Assembly: GCA_022393335.1 (NCBI GenBank)
Contig: JAJEKB010000244.1
Coordinates: 30,130-94,129, forward strand
DNA: 64,000 nt
Source: Macrotrachela quadricornifera
Taxonomy: Eukaryota > Rotifera > Eurotatoria > Philodinida > Philodinidae
Direction: 5' to 3'
Part shown: piece after piece, positions 59,946 through 64,000 of the stretch
Layout: every line of letters begins with the position of its first letter
Position numbering within the stretch: position 1 is the stretch's first letter
Position numbers and translations under genes: made by a program
Notes under the pieces: model-generated
Told to the model about the DNA's origin: nothing
Seen by the model: only the letters and a program-made list of their open reading frames with translations
Database searches by the model: none

Positions 59946-60660
59946 TTCAAGAGTTTGGAAGAGAGCCGTACGGATAAGATGGATGATGATTAATGCTAAC
60001 TGGTAGATGAAAGGAGAAAGTAGGAGAAAGTTAATGTTGGGATCAGTATAGTGTCTGTGAGGTATATAAAGGAATGAATACTATGCGAATGATTGTATAG
60101 AATCAAAATTAAATTGGTAGGAATATCAGGTGAGATGAATGGAATTGTGGGTCTGATGATGAAAGTGAGAGATTTGAGTATGAATGATACGAAACAGTGG
60201 AAAAGGTGGTGTGGTATTGAATTGATCGCGGCTGGAAGACATGGAATAAAAATGGGGATGTTGTAGTTGATGATCATAGTGAAGCAGATATTGCCAACGC
60301 AAAGATGACTGTGATGTCGGTGGAAAGCCTAGGAGCAAAATTGCTAGTAACTAAATAATTAGGCCGAAGGGTTGGAAAAGTATGTAGTTAGAAGATCAAA
60401 AATTCGAAGAGAAATTTAGAAACTGCAAGATCAAATTGATTTTTCGACATGTACTTCTCTTATCAAAGAAAAGTGAAGAATTCGATTTCTGCTGTTTTCC
60501 GAAAAACTGGCAACAAATTATTCTTATTCTATGTTTTGTTCTGTTTCAGGATTAAGTCAAGCAAGGCTAAATATGCCGACGCATTACTTGTTAATAAGAA
60601 TAACTTTTTTTCTAAAGATATTTTTAACTCGAATCAACAATGTTATTATATTAGGAATAA
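59946..60660. other. Intergenic; weak protein-like traces
   Basis: 60100-60260 on the + strand translates to a stretch with KLVGISGEMNGIVGLMMKV interrupted upstream by stops. I could not assign it safely. Other frames here are pyrimidine-bias artefacts. Confidence 0.3.
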
Positions 60661-61303
60661 TTAGCGGAAAGAAGTTACGTTACCGGCTAGTTAGGTTACT
60701 CGTTACTGAGTAACGATGGCGGGTAACGGAACTTTTCTAGCCATTAACACAAAGCATGGTTACACAAAATACTTAATGTTTTATAAAATTTCGCCAAAAG
60801 CTTTTGGCATTCAGCAATATAAATCACATCATTGTTACTTCAAAATTTCTATCCTTTAAAACTATTTTGCCAGTAGGTGTATTCTCCACTATTGTAAGGC
60901 TTAGACATAGGCTTGTTTCTGCGAATAAGAGATTTTTATGTTCGTTGGGCGGCCGATTTTGCCACTATTGTAAGAGCAGTGAAAAGTGCTGTCCAGACCG
61001 ATAAAACGTTTTCATGAGTCGCTAAAATGCGCCTCGGAGAATCCCACGTTGTGTGATTGTAACAGTGAGAAGATGCTTTTTGGAATTACAGCTTTCATTT
61101 AATGAGATTCTTTATCGACAAGCTTCAAAATCTGCTATTTGGATTTGGATTTCCTAACCTCGGAAATCTTTGATGAGATCTTTTGAAATTTATCTGGTTT
61201 TTTTTCAGATGATCCTTCTTCTATAAGAAACTAGAGTTGTCTCGTTACCAATTATCGGTTAGTTACGTGGTAACGTAACAGTAACTTTCCTCCCCTATAG
61301 AAG
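60661..61303. mobile_element. Non-autonomous element with GTTACGTTACC ends
   Basis: TTAGCGGAAAGAAGTTACGT at 60661 is mirrored near 61250-61303 by ACGTAACAGTAACTTTCCTC and CCCTA. The inverted match extends through GTTACC and CTAGTTAGGTTAC words. The ends resemble the TAGNGG-type ends of the hAT-like element at 10406. No clean 8-bp duplication was found. Internal ORFs are short. Confidence 0.5.
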
Positions 61304-62239
61304 GACGAAAATCTTATGAGAAATTGTTTACAATATATTATGAAGTATATTTTATCAGTTCAATCAGATCTTTCATGGAAAGGATCGAAACTCATGATTT
61401 AGAACTATTTCAATTGAGGTCAATACCAATTGCAGTTAAAAGTTGTTTCAAGAAAAAAGTCATTTTTTATTAATCTGTTTTTAACAACAACATCACATCC
61501 TCACCCTCAAGGTTGGCGCTTCATGAAAACAAAACAAACCTATTTTCTCATGTCTTGGTGCCAAAAGTATGTCACTCTCGCTATTAGTAACTATAGTTTT
61601 TGTTTCAAAATGAATTTTTTCTTATTGAAAGCTTCGAAAAACAAGTGAGATAGGCCTAATGACCTGTTTGAACCTGTCGTATTAAGAATTGTGATTAAAT
61701 CAGAATCGAAGATTGAATACTTAAAGTTTTGTTGCTCACCATTATAGTGATTGATCCTTTTTTTCAAACATAGCTAATGACATATAATTGTCTTTTTTGT
61801 GTATAAGTATGAATATACCGTCAACACTGACGTACAACAGAATAATATTCCAGAATTTGGACTAGATCTATATCAGTTGCTCTTTCCAATATTGTAATAA
61901 ATTATCATAACTCGGAAATTTTTTTGAACTAACAAATACAGTTCTCTAAAAAATAATGACTGTTTGTGGCACAATGCATAAGGTCATAAAAAAACAGTAT
62001 TCTGTAGAGAATATATTCGGAAATATATATTAGGAATAAAAACTAATTAAATACAGAAATCATTAAGATAAGCAAAGTTTTCATACTGTTTAGCCATTCA
62101 TGAAGTTGTGATAAATTTCAAGTATGATAATAATCACAATTTTAATATACCGCATACTATTAGTTTATCTCAAGATGCTCAAGGTGGTTGGTGGAAAATG
62201 TTATGATCAACACAAGTACTCAATGGACAACAAGAAAAT
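61304..62239. other. Intergenic, upstream of the basic protein gene
   Basis: No gene or clear repeat. Confidence 0.4.
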
Positions 62240-63441
62240 ATGAATCATACTAATGAGAAGGAGCGACAACAAATGAAAAAGAAAACATGTCGTGGTAATC
62301 GAAAAGAACAACATAAAAGAAGAAGATTACATCTTCAACAACAAAAAGTGACTAATAATACAAATCATATACATCAGAATGTTAATAATTATTCAGTAAG
62401 AGAACGAGAAGAACAAATTCAAGTATGCTTGAAACTCTTATTTTTAAAAAAGTGATGATTTTCTATTCAACACTTCTTGATTCTACTTAGACCTATTCAT
62501 TGAATAATTGTCTTCAAACAAAATCAGAAAATAAACGTAAATGTCAAGATTTAAATCAAAATGGTATACATCTGAATCAATCATTCAGTCAATTATCAAT
62601 ATCACAAGAAAACAATCCAAAGAAGAAAAGACGAACAAATACAATTGATAATGAATCAAATAATCAAAGAGTAACAGTAGCAAATGGTCATAAAAACTTA
62701 GAAGAATATAACAATAAATCATTACCGACTAATATGATGCAAAAATTTAAACCACAATATTTAAAAGTTTCTGATCATATATTTAAACAAATATTATCAA
62801 ATGCAATAAAAGATAGTGATAAAATTGTTCAATGTCTAGATACAAATGAAAAACTTCAATTTATTCGTCGAATAACTGAAGTAACGAATAATTTACATTA
62901 TATAAAGTTACAACAACAATTATGGCAAAATTATTATAATTTGAGTATGAAAGAAGGTGATGTACGGACAACATCACGAGTATCAAAATCGTTTGCTGAA
63001 CAACACCATACATGTCGTACATATGGTTTTCCTAAACGTATTATTGAACAACGTCAAAAAACAATTCAACATCAATTACAACGTACAATCAATGAATTAC
63101 AACACTATTTAATAGAATTAGAACAATATTCAAAACAATGGCAACCATCGTTTGATGTAAATGTATTATCACATGTAATTAATGAATGTGTTACAAAGGG
63201 TCAACAACGATTAAGACAGGAATTTGATTATAAAATGAAAATATTATCATTAGATTCAAATGATCATAATTTAATTAGAAAATTTTATGAATTACAACCA
63301 GATAAAGAACAAATAGATCTAGCAAAAATAATATGGCGAACAACAAGTGATAAATTAAAAATGAAAGAATATGAAGAAATTCTTCGTAAACGTATATATT
63401 TACAGCGTCTACAAAGTGGAATTGATAAAATTATTAATTAA
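62240..63441 (+). CDS. Basic, probably nuclear, rotifer-type protein of unknown function, 377 aa
   Basis: Two exons (62240-62422 and 62491-63441), with a 68-nt intron from GTATGC to CTTAG, phase 0 on both sides. The N-terminus has a Lys/Arg cluster with CRGNRKEQHKRRR. A second cluster, PKKKRR, lies at about 104-109; both look like nuclear localisation signals. From about 150 the protein is helical and Gln-rich, with conserved-looking TCRTYGFPKRIIEQRQKTIQ and a C-terminus EEILRKRIYLQRLQSGIDK. No catalytic motif, signal peptide or membrane segment. CRGNRK-type N-termini are, to my recollection, common in uncharacterised bdelloid proteins; I do not know what they do. Codons are strongly A/T-ending. 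AATAAA follows at 63639. Confidence 0.75.
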
Positions 63442-63638
63442 TCAATGGATCCTATTGAACTTTTACTTTCCGATTCGATACTGGATAAAGATCAATTCGT
63501 TTCGAGTTAATAGGAAGGTCATAATTATATTAGTGTTTTTTCTAGTTTTCTCTTCCTTTTATAATGTAATTTATAAATTATTGTATATTTATATTATAAT
63601 TATTAAATTTTTAGTTTTAATATTTAATTTTTCCATAG

Positions 63639-63644
63639 AATAAA
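63639..63644 (+). terminator. Polyadenylation signal AATAAA
   Basis: AATAAA about 200 bp after the stop of the basic protein gene, in an AT-rich tract, so position alone supports it. Confidence 0.35.
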
Positions 63645-63759
63645 ATAAATAAATTCATAAAAACCAAATTATAAACCTAAATATATAAATCAATTATAAA
63701 AATTAAGTTGTTATTAATTTATATTAAAAGTAAGTAAATTGATTGAATGTAATGCTCTT

Positions 63760-63905
63760 AGCCGAATGATAGATCGTCGAAAGGTGAGATCGCCGAAACT
63801 CGCGCCGAAAGGAACATTATCGAAAAAATAGATCGCCGAAATACATATCATCGAAATAAAGATCGCCGATATGAAGATGGTCGAAATAAAGAACACCGAA
63901 TTTTT
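63760..63905. repeat. Minisatellite of about 15-bp units with CGAAA core
   Basis: Units such as GATCGCCGAAATACA, ATCATCGAAATAAA and GATCGCCGATATGAA repeat about nine times. GC content is higher than in the flanks. The minus-strand frame through it encodes only repeated hydrophobic residues and is not a gene. Confidence 0.7.
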
Positions 63906-64000
63906 TCGGTCATTTATTACCAACAAAATATATTTCAATGATCTAATTTTCGATAATCATTTCTTGCGCTTGCTTTTTAAATATCTATCAGACTTGAAAT

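Noticed and set aside
60050..60330. Faint resemblance of KLVGISGEMNGIVGLMMKV to pterin synthase-type sequence
   Set aside because: Key His residues are absent, stops interrupt it and no downstream motif follows. Too weak to call.
1..64000. CRISPR array, bacterial operon or rRNA genes
   Set aside because: The tandem repeats lack unique equal-length spacers and cas genes, all real genes have spliceosomal introns, and no rRNA segment was recognised.

Overview
The window looks like nuclear DNA of a bdelloid rotifer (Rotaria/Adineta-like). The sequence is AT-rich, genes are sparse, and most introns are short (about 55-120 nt, GT-AG). Several gene types are ones I associate with bdelloids: a membrane-anchored FG-GAP/VCBS propeller, a CRGNRK-type protein, a FLYWCH remnant, and many small DNA transposons. 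The taxon call is inference; no rRNA or mitochondrial marker is present. Two assembly gaps (18353-18752 and 32348-32357) both fall inside inverted-repeat elements.

Layout. 1-12.7 kb has no convincing gene. It is a mosaic of minisatellites, hairpins and non-autonomous DNA elements, including a 595-bp hAT-like element with a perfect 8-bp target duplication and a 633-bp near-perfect palindrome flanked by TA. 12.9-16.5 kb (+) is a seven-exon gene joining an unrecognised N-terminus, NCS-like EF-hands and about 14 MORN repeats. 17.5-22.6 kb holds gene remnants (a frameshifted gene, a DD34D mariner, a FLYWCH copy) and a 62-bp hAT-type micro-MITE. 22.9-25.2 kb (-) is a type II membrane protein with a Thr-rich stalk and an FG-GAP propeller; a phase-matched candidate first exon lies at 28.7-28.95 kb. 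29.2-33.0 kb is a 3.8-kb Foldback-like element whose inverted ends are tandem arrays and which is flanked by a 10-bp direct repeat. 34.3-41.5 kb contains a decayed mariner, duplicated repeats and a 954-bp TA-flanked MITE.

The right third is more gene-rich: a small two-pass membrane protein (42.4 kb, +), a four-exon cytochrome P450 (46.9-49.2 kb, +), a 1200-residue membrane protein of three tandem two-TM units (51.0-54.7 kb, -), an ANKUB1 orthologue (56.3-58.9 kb, -) and a basic, probably nuclear rotifer-type protein (62.2-63.4 kb, +).

The genes do not form an evident pathway. They are independent eukaryotic loci set in transposon-derived DNA. The recurring theme is mobile elements whose ends or interior consist of minisatellites. 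Spliced models were built by hand and checked for reading-frame closure; every multi-exon model except the proposed distal FG-GAP exon closes exactly on a stop.
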